Part shown: in pieces, positions 35,596 to 46,059 of the stretch
Position numbering within the stretch: the first letter of the stretch is position 1
How the letters are laid out: every line of letters begins with the position of its first letter
Assembly: GCA_033032175.1 (NCBI GenBank)
Contig: CM065331.1
Span: 9,486,370 to 9,550,369, forward strand
Reading direction: 5' to 3'
Source of the DNA: Saturnia japonica
Taxonomy: Eukaryota > Arthropoda > Insecta > Lepidoptera > Saturniidae
Length of the DNA stretch: 64,000 nt
Translations under genes and position numbers: made by a program
Notes under the pieces: generated by a model
The model's input: the letters and a program-made list of their open reading frames with translations, nothing else
The model's database searches: none
Told to the model about the DNA's origin: nothing

Positions 35596-35675
35596 TCAAA
35601 TGCTTTGTACCTCCGGATTCGAACCAGCGTCGACCGACGAGCTGTCCGGACATGTTACCACTGGGCCGTTTAGGC
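35596..35675 (-). mobile_element. tRNA-derived SINE head (family S3)
   Basis: Minus strand: A box GGCCCAGTGGTAACATG (35651-35667) and B box GGTTCGAATCC (35615-35625) at tRNA-like spacing. The acceptor stem does not close, so it is a SINE remnant, not a working tRNA. Confidence 0.65.
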
Positions 35676-35757
35676 ATATGAATTTATTTGGGCGTAAAAG
35701 TAACACCTACAATTTTCATTTTTACTGTACCTACGTCAAAGACACATACAACGCTAA

Positions 35758-36237
35758 TCTATATAGACAATGAATAAAATTGAAGTGTCTGTTTGTGTAA
35801 TGTTAAAATAACAGTTTTTTTTACTAAATGCAAATTTTGTCGATGTCTGTTTGTTCCGGGTAATCTCCGAAACGGTTAGACCGATTTTGACGGGATTTTC
35901 ACCGATAGGTAGAGGATAATATAGGGAGTAACTTAAACTACTTTTAGTTTAGAAAAAGAATTATTGTTCCGCACAAATAAAAAAACTGGTCATGGTGAAT
36001 CAATTCGGGCGCTTAAATGGATTATGCTGAGTAAACCATGAGAGATATAGCAAATTAATGTACTACATAATCATAGGCATTAAAAAGGCCTACAAAAAAG
36101 TCCGAGAGAGTATACATCTATCTTCTAAGAGAACACCCACAATAAGCATTTTTGTCTTTAAAATAGCCGGGAGCGGGAGGACAAGATTCGCGCTGGCATT
36201 CTGTAGTCCACGTAAGCGGAGCCACGGGCACAGCTAG
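35758..36237 (+). mobile_element. Non-autonomous Helitron, family A (complete)
   Basis: A|TCTATATAGACAATGAATAA to CCACGGGCACAGCTAG|T, 480 bases, with the hairpin CGTAAGCGGAGCCACG. All family blocks are in order. It starts about 80 bases from the SINE head. Confidence 0.85.
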
Positions 36238-36612
36238 TTATAGTATAAATATGGTAGTTATATTAATGCCTAAAACGATTCCCTGTTTAGGGTCATTGTT
36301 AGCCGCTTTAACATGAGAGCGTCATAAACATGCCTGAACCAGCCATAGCCCCAGACTCTGTGGCAACTTAGGCATTAAATGATACGAGAATTTATGATAC
36401 CCATTCAGCACTAGCTTCTAGGAATTACTTGCTTAGTAAATTTTAAATTATATATTTATTGTTAACTAGGGGTTACCTGGGTCGAATATGGTCACCTGAA
36501 GGTTTATTTTTTCTTTAACATTTTCTAAATTGCAAAAATATAATATATTAATTACTAAAATTGCCAAACTGTAAGACAATTTGTTGGCGAAAAACCAATT
36601 ACGCATATTTAT

Positions 36613-36866
36613 TCTATACTAATATTATGTACATTAATATAATAATAATATCATAAAGTGGAAGAGTTTTTTTGTTTGTTTGTTTAAACACGTTAATTTC
36701 TGGAACTAACAGTCAGATTCGAAAAATATTTTTGTATAACATAGCCAGATTGACGAGGATATCTAATATTAAAGTAAAACTCTCAGCCAGCCTTAAATAT
36801 TTATTTTTGTTATGCAAGTTGGAAGTGGAAGCCCTCCCGAACTGCGTTATCCGCGTGCGCTGTCAT
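36613..36866 (+). mobile_element. Helitron family B, 5' fragment
   Basis: A textbook start, TCTATACTAATATTATG, is followed by TTTTTTTGTTTGTTTGTTTA and the GGAACTAACAGTCAGATTCG block. A 25-base partial duplication of the start lies just inside. The 3' half is absent. Confidence 0.7.
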
Positions 36867-37608
36867 AATGGTTAATTATAATACGGGACAAGGTTACGAT
36901 TTCGGATATATTTTTACATTCGAATACCCGACAATTCTTATTACGATTGCGAAGGTCCAAAACACAACTAATATTAATGTAGCCAACTGCAAATTTACAG
37001 ATATAATTTAAATTGTACCTACGTCATTTATAACTCATTATAGGCTGTTAAAATTATTTTTATGTCTCATAAAAACGATGTCGAAATCTCCACAGGCGAG
37101 TTTGAAATGATAAATATTCGACTATTAATGTATTTATGATGGTGTAATGTATAGAACGCTTTTTAATATTCGATACTTATTGCTAATAGCAATGGAGGCT
37201 TAGTTAATAGTAGAGTGTACGGACATCTTTCAATATCGATGAAGGTGTTTTGTTCACAGAGGACCTAGCAATTTCAAATACGAACTTTTGGTTACCATCT
37301 GTTCCAGAATTATTGGGCTACTGTCTACCAACCCTGGTTAGAAAGAAAGAGAGAGAGAAAGTAAGACCAAAACAGGCTGAACATAAATTGATTAATATTA
37401 ACATACACAAAAAAAAAACAAGAAGAAAATATTAAAAATTAATAATATAAATGACCCAGCTACGTGTCCTACCGTTAAGAAAAGGCGTCCAGCTCAGCAT
37501 ATGCTGAAGTGCCACGGGGCACTTAGCGCTGTTTTTTTTTCAGCTAGAACCCCGAAGCAAGTCACGCTGCGCCAACAGTAATCAATCAAAAAGAAAAAAA
37601 CTAGTTAC
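36867..37608. other. Unassigned AT-rich DNA
   Basis: Nothing supported; short purine-rich run AAAGAAAGAGAGAGAGAAAG near 37344. Confidence 0.4.
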
Positions 37609-37655
37609 TGTTAGTGTTAGTGTTAGTTAGGGTTAGTGTTAGTTAGGGTTAGTGT
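37609..37655 (+). repeat. Short interstitial telomere-like repeat
   Basis: A 16-base unit TTAGTGTTAGTTAGGG occurs twice, flanked by extra TTAGTG units. It is a degenerate relative of the insect telomere repeat TTAGG. It is too short to be more than an internal relic or chance. Confidence 0.5.
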
Positions 37656-37835
37656 TCCTGCAATGAGCCTGAGCTTTTCCCGAAGGAAAACATTGTGATG
37701 AAACCATAATATGGTGGTAGGGTATTTCCTAATGCCAGCCTGGCTAACTACCACTCTCAAATTAAAAATCTGTCGCCTTGCACCTAAAGGTGTGTTTCGG
37801 CAGCTGTACTTCAGAGCCATCGTCACATAACATCG
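37656..37835 (+). mobile_element. SINE family S2, body
   Basis: GCAATGAGCCTGAGC, AAGGAAAACATTGTGATG, CCTGGCTAACTACCAC and AGGTGTGTTTCGGCAGCTG match the copies at 52.54 and 53.40 kb. The promoter head is lost and the telomere-like repeat sits at its left edge. Confidence 0.6.
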
Positions 37836-38279
37836 GGTGATATTGTTGCCAAATATTAATACTATAGAGAATTTAAAAAAAATACTCTTAGTTCCACATA
37901 GATAAACAATATCCAATAGTAAAACCTCAAACGAAAAGTTAATAGAAAGTATCGGGCAGGACAAATTAAAAAGTTGATTTACCGCCACCTATAGGCCGTA
38001 ATAGCAATTAAGTACTTTAAGAGGCCGTTCTGTTTAATTAATTACCCTCTTGTAACCTTTTTTATGTCGTTAAAATGATTTACTTTTAGTGTTTGACCGT
38101 CTGGAATGTGAGTGGTAACGACCTAGCGCGTCGATGATATTAAGTGGCGAACTAAGCTTTTATCAAAATTTCATATAGGTAGTTTTATCGGTAGGTTGGA
38201 TCGTTATACTATAGTTCATTTCTAAGGCAGGCGAAAATAAGGACAATGAACTTTGCTTCACTTACACGGGTAACGAATC
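37836..38279. other. Unassigned AT-rich DNA
   Basis: Nothing supported. Confidence 0.4.
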
Positions 38280-38510
38280 TTAGAAGTTGAAGGTCCAATG
38301 ACAATTAAATTAAAGTGGGACCCCTTTCCAAGAGGGAATTCCTCAAAACCATAGAACTTGTTTCTTGATAAAAATTGACTTCTTTTTCTTTATCTATAGG
38401 TCTATAGATTTAGCGTTATGGGTCACAGTCTCACCTGATATTAAGTGACGACGTGGCCCAAAATGATAGCACGCTAAGCCTAGTGGAAGTTCATTATGAA
38501 TGCCATCTGG
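38280..38510. repeat. Family C fragment and SINE-type tail
   Basis: 38280-38365 (+) has AGAAGTTGAAGGTCCAATGA and AATTAAATTAAAGTGGGACC of family C. At 38430-38510 TATTAAGTGACGACGTGGCC and ATGATAGCACGCTAAGC are the inverse of the S2 tail seen at 20.7 and 53.6 kb. Confidence 0.5.
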
Positions 38511-39104
38511 TGATGCTAATGAAAATATAATATCTTACAGTTATCGTCTCTCTATATAGTCTATATTTTCGTTAGAATTTATCGGTAATTTCTTCAGTCA
38601 TGTTATCTAATTATTTTGGTGAATGTTGCTGACTCGCGCTGGTCCGTTTTTTTTAATAGTAGCTCAAGAAATTAACGGTACTCTCTCTGATGGTAGTAAG
38701 CTCAATACAATCCAAACACAACGGTGACCACCGAGAGTCTGGCAATGCATTGACGGTCGCCACTGTTATACCAGCCTGCATAAATATCTCTTCACGTGAC
38801 GTTAGAAGGACCTGATGTCGAAAGAACAGTGTCTCCAGATTGGAGTGTTTTCCCATATTTTGGGGGAAAATAATGCCGCTGGGGAAATTTTTGAGGAAAC
38901 GAAAATGATTAGGAAATTTTTGGGTAGTACTTTATGCATAGCCGTACTACTAACTTCTATATCTACTCAGGGTTTACAACCTAAAGTCCGGCAGTTATCA
39001 TACCAGCAACTTCGAAATTATCGTATTTCCCTATATTGGAGCAAAACTATCGAAATTCACCAATTTCTGCTCCAGAGGACCTATTTTTTGAATTGTTATA
39101 TAGT
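38511..39104. other. Mostly unassigned, with a family I block
   Basis: 38705-38735 shares CCAAACACAACGGTGACCAC with 28.4 kb. No gene is supported. Confidence 0.4.
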
Positions 39105-39190
39105 TAGAGAGGTACACAAAAATTTCTTTGGATATTTTTCTCCATTTGGGGCAGTCGGACTGGTGGAATACCTCCACCCTACAGAAGATC
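39105..39190 (+). repeat. Dispersed repeat family H
   Basis: GGGGCAGTCGGACTGGTGGA followed by ATACCTCCACCCTACAGAAG matches 10.1 kb closely. Confidence 0.5.
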
Positions 39191-40321
39191 AAGTCTAAAT
39201 AACATTGTGTTGTGTTCCTGCGGTCAGTAAGATCTGAAGGAGAGTTAAGGTCGGTTATCACACTTGTGATATCAGTGGTATTACACTGTGATGTTTGTTT
39301 CCCATATTAGTTGTATAAAAAATGACCTTCACATTGACTTACTTTTGATTTGTCGCTTTTCGGGATCCGTCAGTTTAGCCCTGTTGCAACAGTCGTATCG
39401 TAACTAATTTTTCGGTCGGAGCCAACCTTCTGTACCTATTTAGTTGGTGCATGTAGCTAGTTTCGATCGTAAATTAACGTCATACCCATTCCCCGTACTT
39501 GACCGCTTACGGTCTGCTGCATCCACCGGCCGATGCGTCGGAACTTTTGCGAAGCTATTTATCAAATTTAGTATTAGCTTTGTGCAAAGAGCATGCTCTT
39601 TCGATGAAGTGAAAAACCATAATGAAGGTACAGCACCAAAAAAGGATAGAAAAACTTGTTGTCTCATAGCATATATAAGTTTATCAGACATTATGCGCTT
39701 TTAACTTGGGCCCGTTATTTCTTGTTATTTAGTTTTTAATATGTCCGCTTGTTACCATCAGTCACAGTGCCTTGAATTTCTCGTACTAAGATAAAAAGAC
39801 CTAGTCTGCTGGCAACCGTTCGATTTTTGTATCAGCCGATAATCCCCGATTCCAAATTGAATCCAATTCACTACTTAAAGAGAATTTAGTAGAGATTTAA
39901 AGTGTGATGTGTTTGTTATCCGGTCAATTTGTGGTCCATTTGCGGCGTGTACCCCAGCCCCATCGTAAAGCCTCGGGGGTAGGCCCATTCGGCGCAGTCG
40001 TGCCCCCTTCACGGCCAGTTGGTTCAGTGTACGTTCAATTAGGTTTTAGTTTTGAAACATGTGTCAGACGATCGCGCTTGGTTAAGTTCGGATTTGATTC
40101 ATGATATTAAAACTAAATTTTGAAGACTTTGTTTTGAAAAAGACGATGTTTTTGGATTTTTTTGATGTTTTTTTGTTTTTTATTCATCATTTCACATTCC
40201 ACATTCTTCAAACAGCTTTAAAAAGACGGTCTCTGAATTATTATTCTTAGCTATCGTTTCGAGTGGGAAGTCAAATGATAACGAGAAAATTCTGTGATCA
40301 TAGATACATATTGTATGATGT
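39191..40321. other. Unassigned, with a GC-rich patch
   Basis: 39910-40060 is GC-rich (GCCTCGGGGGTAGGCCCATT) without a motif. Overlapping short frames at 39440-39704 on both strands have no recognisable content. Confidence 0.4.
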
Positions 40322-40782
40322 ATACACTTCACTCCCAATGGGGTAGGCAGAGACCACGTCCTTCCACTTGCTACGATCCTGGCATTAATCTTTCGCTTTC
40401 AGGTACGCTCGTCGGTTTATAGTACTCTTGACCTGACCCTTCTTCAGAACGTCTCCGATTTGTTTGAGGAGCGTTCGTCTAGGCCTTCCTCTTCCAACTT
40501 TCCTATTCACACTCGCATTATAAATTTTTTTAGTCATTCTTCTTTCATTCAGCCCCTCTACATGCCCAAACCATCTAAGCATCCCTTTTTCAATCCGTGT
40601 GACTATATCTTCTTTCACACCACAAAGCTCTCTTATCACAGTATTTATTATCCTGTCACTCAATTTCACTCCTAACATACCTGTAACAATAGTGCTATCA
40701 TTTTTATCCCATTTATTCTACTTTCTTGCTTTTTGTGCCACATTCAGTTTTCACTTCCGTATATTGTGTAATATAGTATGAA
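40322..40782 (-). pseudogene. RTE-type LINE 3' end, second copy
   Basis: Minus-strand frame at 40385-40678: GVKLSDRIINTVIRELCG, IEKGMLRWFGHVEGLNERRM and GRGRPRRTLLKQIGDVL, nearly the same as the 9.5-kb copy. Upstream YGSEN then a stop, and a frame change, show decay. The 3' tail includes CACGTCCTTCCACTTGCTAC. It is 5'-truncated, and a Helitron abuts its 5' side. Confidence 0.8.
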
Positions 40783-41419
40783 TAGCTGCGCCCCACGGTT
40801 TCACCCGTGTTTATTATATCCGACAAACACCGCACCGCCAACGCACTCGTGTAGTCTATTATAATGGTTCACCCGCAAATACAAATTATTTTAATTTTTC
40901 ATTATCTCCTAACCAATGTGTCCAAATAACACGCTAAAAAGAGCAAAATTTAACTTCATAAAATTGTCATTATGACGAAGTAACTTTTGTTCGTAAGGAT
41001 TAATATGTCACATGTCTAAAAATAGTTCTTATAAATCACTTTTTAATTTTTCACAAATCTTTGTCACAAAGACCTCATTGTGCCTTATTTATAAGAGATA
41101 GGATAGGGCTGATTTTTTTTTAGATATACAAAGGAACAACATTTTTGTGAAACATTCTGTTTCCATGTCATTAACGATTACGCCAGCGCACGCGGATAAA
41201 GCAGTTCGCGGGGTCCTCGACTTCCGACTTACGTAACAAAAATCAATATTGAAGTCTAGCTAAGAGTTGTAGCCTAATGTTAGATAGCCTATACTATTCT
41301 CGTAAGTCTGGCTATTATATACAAAAGGATTTTTTCGAATCCGACTGGTAGTTCCAGAGATTAGCTTGTTTAAACAAACAAACAAAAAAAACTCTTCGGA
41401 TTTATTATATTAGTATAGA
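40783..41419 (-). mobile_element. Helitron family B, full length
   Basis: Minus strand: starts A|TCTATACTAATATAATAAA at 41419, and ends with hairpin CACGG-GTGAAA-CCGTG, then GGGCGCAGCTA (expected CTAG mutated to CTAT). All 5' and 3' body blocks occur in one 637-base unit, which makes this the reference copy for family B. There is no Rep/helicase frame. Confidence 0.8.
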
Positions 41420-42015
41420 TATTAAATATAAATAAAGTATACCAAGTGACAAAAAAACAATTTTATACTAAACTAGCGGTATGCTCACGGATCCGCACAT
41501 TTTTCTTACGCGGTAGTCATGATCATAAAATTTTATTTTTACTCATATTATTGACAATTCATATAGTCTATCTTCAGGGCTACCGTTGGTCCACACATCT
41601 TCAGCGCTGTCACGGCCAAACGTTAAATATACGAGGGAAAACGAAGAAAACCTAATCTATCGTGTGTTCGCTACGATTTTTCACGTTACGCTTGACCGAG
41701 CCAGCCGGCCGGCTGTTCGTGTTGTTAGATTTAGCACCCGCTTCTTTTTTTTTTTCTTTTTTTTATATGTCATTTGAAAAGGAGCTATAAAATATCATAA
41801 AGCTCCAAGAGATTGTTTTTGTTGACCGGTTGTTGACCCCAATATTGGCGGATATTGGCGTGGCGACGCTTTGTCTTCAACGTTGGCGGTGTAGCGGTGT
41901 GGAGTCGAGTTCGTATTTTTTTTTTAAATAGAAATGGATCATTTCAAAGTGTATTGTTAAAACATGGATATATTGAAAGCGATTGGTAAGGATCGCGACC
42001 ACTATACCTCTATAG
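41420..42015. other. Unassigned, partly CpG-rich
   Basis: 41640-41720 is CpG-rich with the palindrome CAGCCGGCCGGCTG, and 41850-41910 is GC-rich. A donor-like G|GTAAGG at 41985/41986 could be the end of a 5' exon whose acceptor is at 42973 (see the small ORF at 42985). Confidence 0.3.
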
Positions 42016-42285
42016 TCTATAAAAATATTATAAAGAGGAAAGATTTGATTTTTTGTTTGTAATGGATAAATTCAAAAACTACTGAACCGATTTTAAGAAG
42101 TCTTTCACAGATATAAAGCTACAGTATCAGCGAGTAACATAGGTCATATTATAATTTGAAAAATTAATTTATTCCTCATAAAAAATCGATAGTTTTACAC
42201 AAAGTAGAAAATATTGCCTACGCGGGTGCGTTGGCGATATTTGTCGTATAAAATTAACACGGGTGAAACCGTGGGGCACAGCTAG
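42016..42285 (+). mobile_element. Short Helitron, family B-related
   Basis: It starts TCTATAAAAATATTATAAAG and ends with hairpin CACGG-GTGAAA-CCGTG, then GGGCACAGCTAG|T, 270 bases. The middle has ACTACTGAACCGATTTTAAG, different from the longer family B copies, so this is a deletion derivative or a sister subfamily. Confidence 0.75.
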
Positions 42286-42320
42286 TCTTTCTGTACAATT
42301 TTGGTCATTGAATACCGGGC

Positions 42321-42714
42321 AACATACAATTAATAAAATTGAAGTGTCTTGTTTGTAATGTCAAAATAACAGCTTTTTACTAAATGCATGTATATACGAT
42401 ACATATAACAACAAAACCAATTTTTAAATTTTTTGTCTATCTGTCTATGTGTTCCGGTTAATCTCTGAAACGGTTGGACCGATTTTGATGGGACTATCAC
42501 TGATAGATAGCTGATGTTATAAAGGAGTCACTTAGGCTAGTTTTATTTTAGAAAAAGATTAGAAATACCTACAAAAAAGTAGGGAGAGCATACGTCTATC
42601 TTCTAAGAAACACCCACAATAAGCGGGTTTCTCTTTAAAATAGCCGAGAGCGGAGGAGCAAGATTCGCGCAGGCATTCTTTAGTCCACGTGAGCGAAGCC
42701 ACGGGCACAGCTAG
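42321..42714 (+). mobile_element. Non-autonomous Helitron, family A
   Basis: The 5' end is mutated (CATACAATTAATAAAATTG); the 3' end is CCACGGGCACAGCTAG but followed by G instead of T. The central GGTTTACTCAGC-type segment is deleted. It lies 35 bases after another Helitron in the same orientation. Confidence 0.75.
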
Positions 42715-42973
42715 GTAATATTAATAAAATAAAGACTTAATTAATTGTTCGAGTAATGTCTGTCACCTCTTATGTCGAAAGTGTGAAGATGCGTAATTTA
42801 AATAAACAAAAGAATAATAAAAAGGACATTTCAAATTTGACTCCCATTTCATTTAGATAGATGTCACTGTGCTATTGTCCCCATTATATTCGCGGGATAC
42901 GATCTTTTTGTTTGTTTCGACTGTCGTGACCTCATATTTCATTATTTTAATTATTATTTTTTTATCTTTTCAG

Positions 42974-43206
42974 GTAATTGAAATATGGATAGTCCTGGTG
43001 CGGGAAGGAGAAAATAAGCCTGTTTGAAAGAAGCTCCTGTAAAGCGTACCCTGTTGACTCAATTGTTACGAACGTCCTGTCTTGACTGGAATCACTATTC
43101 TACAATTACTGAACAAATTGCCCGATTGAGCTCATGTTCAAATAGTATATTTGTTTTATTGTTGTTGTGCATTGTTATTATTGTATGTATTATTGCGATA
43201 TGTTAG
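42974..43206 (+). CDS. Candidate small tail-anchored membrane protein, with an in-frame TAA
   Basis: A strong splice-acceptor-like tract (T-rich, ending TTTTCAG at 42973) precedes an ATG at 42985 with a good context (A at -3, G at +4). The frame reads MDSPGAGRRK, then TAA at 43015-43017, then ACLKEAPVKRTLLTQLL, SCLDWNHYSTITEQIARLSS and finally a C-terminal hydrophobic helix IFVLLLLCIVIIVCIIAIC before TAG at 43204. A charged head followed by one terminal membrane helix is the layout of a tail-anchored protein or regulatory micropeptide. The stop at codon 11 means either a decayed gene, a separate frame starting downstream, readthrough, or a chance frame. An upstream donor-like site at 41986 would make a 5' UTR intron containing both nearby Helitrons. 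I recognise no family. Confidence 0.3.
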
Positions 43207-43984
43207 GATTCCAATCGCTGGCACACAATTTGACGAAAAAAATATACTACTTAATATAATAGTTGTAGGTAATTTATTAGGTATTTTGTGTAAAAAATAT
43301 CGGTATGTAAAATTATTGCTTATTAACTGATATCCCCCCCCCCGACGAAAGACGATAAAAAAGTATCCAATGACCTATTTCACGACATGAACAATTGTTA
43401 TGCCAAGTTACATTAAAATTCGTTCAGCCATTTTAAATTATTTAAAGTTTTAGTAAAATGTTAGATAAAAAAAAATATAACTCCGTATAACTCATAATAT
43501 TTTATAGTTATACATCGTAGTGGACGAGAAAAGAAGAAACAGCAAGAACTAATAAATCATTGTCTGCATTTTATTATTGTGGTTGAAGCCACCTCGAACC
43601 ACTTTTAGAATGCAGGAAATGAACATCGACGTGTAGCTTCATCTGTTGACGTAACGACGTATTTGAAGTTCAACTATTCGATACTAGATGGCGCTCATAT
43701 ATAAACTTCGGCAGACGGCGAAATGGAGTAAAGTGTATTGTGTCGTGCCCTTGTCATTCTTCTAGCCCGGTGTGAATTAAAACAACTGGACGGAGAACTG
43801 ATAAGGGCATGCCCTTTACAAATTCGACGAGGGACAGACTTGGAATGAAGAAATTGAAATATATAAATTCCATAATATTAATTCGTTTTGTATCTATTTT
43901 TTTCTATTTTGGCTTTCTACCTATGTAGGCAATTTTGCCAGTGTCAAGTGAAATTAAAATATGTTTTTATTTTTCATTATTGTG
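43207..43984. other. Unassigned AT-rich DNA
   Basis: A run of about nine C lies near 43335. Nothing else is supported. Confidence 0.4.
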
Positions 43985-44105
43985 TTTATCTAATACTTTA
44001 TGTGAGTAATTATTAATATATGTACTTAATTTGTTTCTCGGAAACGGCTTCATCAATTCGGATGAAATTTTGTATTAATATAATGTTTTAGATTTTAAGT
44101 TTATG

Positions 44106-44222
44106 TTTAGGTTAGAGTTGTATAGAGATAAATTAGTCGTATCGTTTTTTACACTAAGTAGGTCCAATAAAAGTTTTTTAGGTAATAGTGTTCGGTTTTA
44201 TAATAAAATCCCAAAGCACATT
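44106..44222 (+). pseudogene. Jockey-type LINE, left part before the foldback insertion
   Basis: Codons read RDKLVVSFFTLSRSNKSFLG and NSVRFYNKIPK, matching the copy at 20.2 kb, which continues KNITDLTDNK. Here the sequence stops after CCCAAAGCACATT and the foldback element begins. The rest of the LINE resumes at 47534. It is 5'-truncated. Confidence 0.8.
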
Positions 44223-45554
44223 GTTATATTATTTATCTGGAAGATAATCTTATTTATCTTATTTAATATCTACTTTATATTATTCATCATAAGTTCATTT
44301 GATTTACCTTTTTATTGTTTTGGTGTACCTATTTTCTTTTATTTCCAGGATACCAATTAATGATAGGTTTATGTATTGATGCGTTTAGATAATTTATAAC
44401 TTGATAATTTTGGTTTAACAACAGCTTTGTTAATATTTTAGGTTCGTATTGTTTACATTGCAATATTATGACAATCTCTGTCATTGATAATTCTTTGATA
44501 GTAATAGAGCATGCGCAGTTAGGAGTTTCTCAGGTATAGACAAATATTCTATCCAGGTTCTAGTTTAGCAAAATAAATCTATGATTAGATTTATTTTGAA
44601 TTTTTAAAATAAGAAAAGTCTAGTAAGATGAAATTTTGAATTCAAACGAAAATAGAAAATTAGAACAGAGAGTATGACAGATTTTTCATGATCGATCTGA
44701 TCATGTGATAAGGGGAAATGTTATATTATTTATCTGGAAGATAATCTTATTTATCTTATTTAATATCTACTTTATATTATTCATCATAAGTTCATTTGAT
44801 TTACCTTATTATTGTTTTGGTGTACCTATTCTTTTATTTCCAGGATACCAATTAATGATAGGTTTATGTATTGATGCGTTTAGATAATTTATAACTTGAT
44901 AATTTTGGTTTAACAACAGCTTTGTTAATATTTTAGGTTCGTATTGTTTACATTGCAATATTATGACAATCTCTGTCATTGATAATTCTTTGATAGTAAT
45001 AGAGCATGCGCAGTTAGGAGTTTCTCAGGTATAGACAAATATTCTATCCAGGTTCTAGTTTAGCAAAATAAATCTATGATTAGATTTATTTTGAATTTTT
45101 AAAATAAGAAAAGTCTAGTAAGATGAAATTTTGAATTCAAACGAAAATAGAAAATTAGAACAGAGAGTATGACAGATTTTTCAGGATCGATCTGATCATG
45201 TGATAAGGGGAAATGTTATATTATTTATCTGGAAGATAATCTTATTTATCTTATTTAATATCTACTTTATATTATTCATCATAAGTTCATTTGATTTACC
45301 TTAGTATTGCTTTGGTGTACCTATTCTTTTATTTCCAGGATACCAATTAATGATAGGTTTATGTATTGATGCGTTTAGATAATTTATAACTTGATAATTT
45401 TGGTTTAACAACAGCTTTGTTAATATTTTAGGTTCGTATTGTTTACATTGCAATATTATGACAATCTCTGTCATTGATAATTCTTTGATAGTAATAGAGC
45501 ATGCGCAGTTAGGAGTTTCTCAGGTATAGACAAATATTCTATCCAGGTTCTAGT

Positions 45555-46059
45555 TTTGAAGAAATTGAAAATTGAAAGAATTGTATTGCAGACCTTTGAA
45601 TAGTTGATACGTTTATAATTTAAATATCTACAGTTGGATAAAATAACTATTTTATGGGTGAAGTACCCTATTGAAGAAGACAATAATATTCCAGGAACTT
45701 ATAACTGGATTAATATATAAATTACTGATATATATATTTTTGTTTCGTCATATCGAGAGGTGAACGGATTCCGACGTTCCACTTGATGCAGCGACGTCTT
45801 CACTTGGACTGAGCTTGTTCATACGGCTCACACCACGTTGTCCGCTGAGGGCGAGCCTCGTGATTCAACCTTGTTTGGCCTACCTACTCAACACGGAGAG
45901 ATCCTAAGCAAGGATCTCTACGCTGAGCTGTCGGAGCAAGAAGAACGTCTCGGTAATGGACATTAAAATTGTGTACAAAATAATTTGGTTTTTATCAAAA
46001 CACATGATAATTATTATATAAACGTTACTACGATTCAAAGGTCTGCCGTACAATGAATC
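45555..46059. other. Core of the foldback-like element
   Basis: About 500 bases between the arms. Its edges still match each other inverted (GCAGACCTTTGAAT near 45590 and its complement near 46045), so the original arms reached further in. The centre (about 45755-45965) is much richer in G and C than the arms and carries a 59-codon open frame described separately. Confidence 0.65.
45787..45966 (+). CDS. Open frame in the core of the foldback-like element
   Basis: After a stop at 45784 the frame stays open for 59 codons to TAA at 45964. It includes CSDVFTWTELVHTAHTTLSA, EGEPRDSTLFGLPTQHGEIL and KDLYAELSEQEERLGNGH. The acidic, helix-prone C-terminus and balanced composition look more protein-like than the AT-rich surroundings. 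There is no ATG near the beginning, so it would need an upstream exon. It may be a remnant of a captured gene or of a lost transposase. I recognise no family. Confidence 0.3.
   Translation, partial: CSDVFTWTELVHTAHTTLSAEGEPRDSTLFGLPTQHGEILSKDLYAELSEQEERLGNGH

Noticed and set aside
35596..35675. Functional tRNA gene on the minus strand
   Set aside because: Promoter boxes are present but the cloverleaf cannot be closed at the ends.
37623..37988. 121-codon open frame on the minus strand
   Set aside because: It runs across a SINE body in the antisense direction; shared SINE sequence explains the open frame.
43012..43020. Selenocysteine-type recoding at the internal stop of the small ORF
   Set aside because: The stop is TAA, whereas selenocysteine uses TGA.
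44705..44887. 60-codon hydrophobic open frame repeated in both arms
   Set aside because: It is very AT-rich, its start relies on chance, and it differs in the neighbouring unit. Repetition follows from the DNA repeat, not from selection on a protein.
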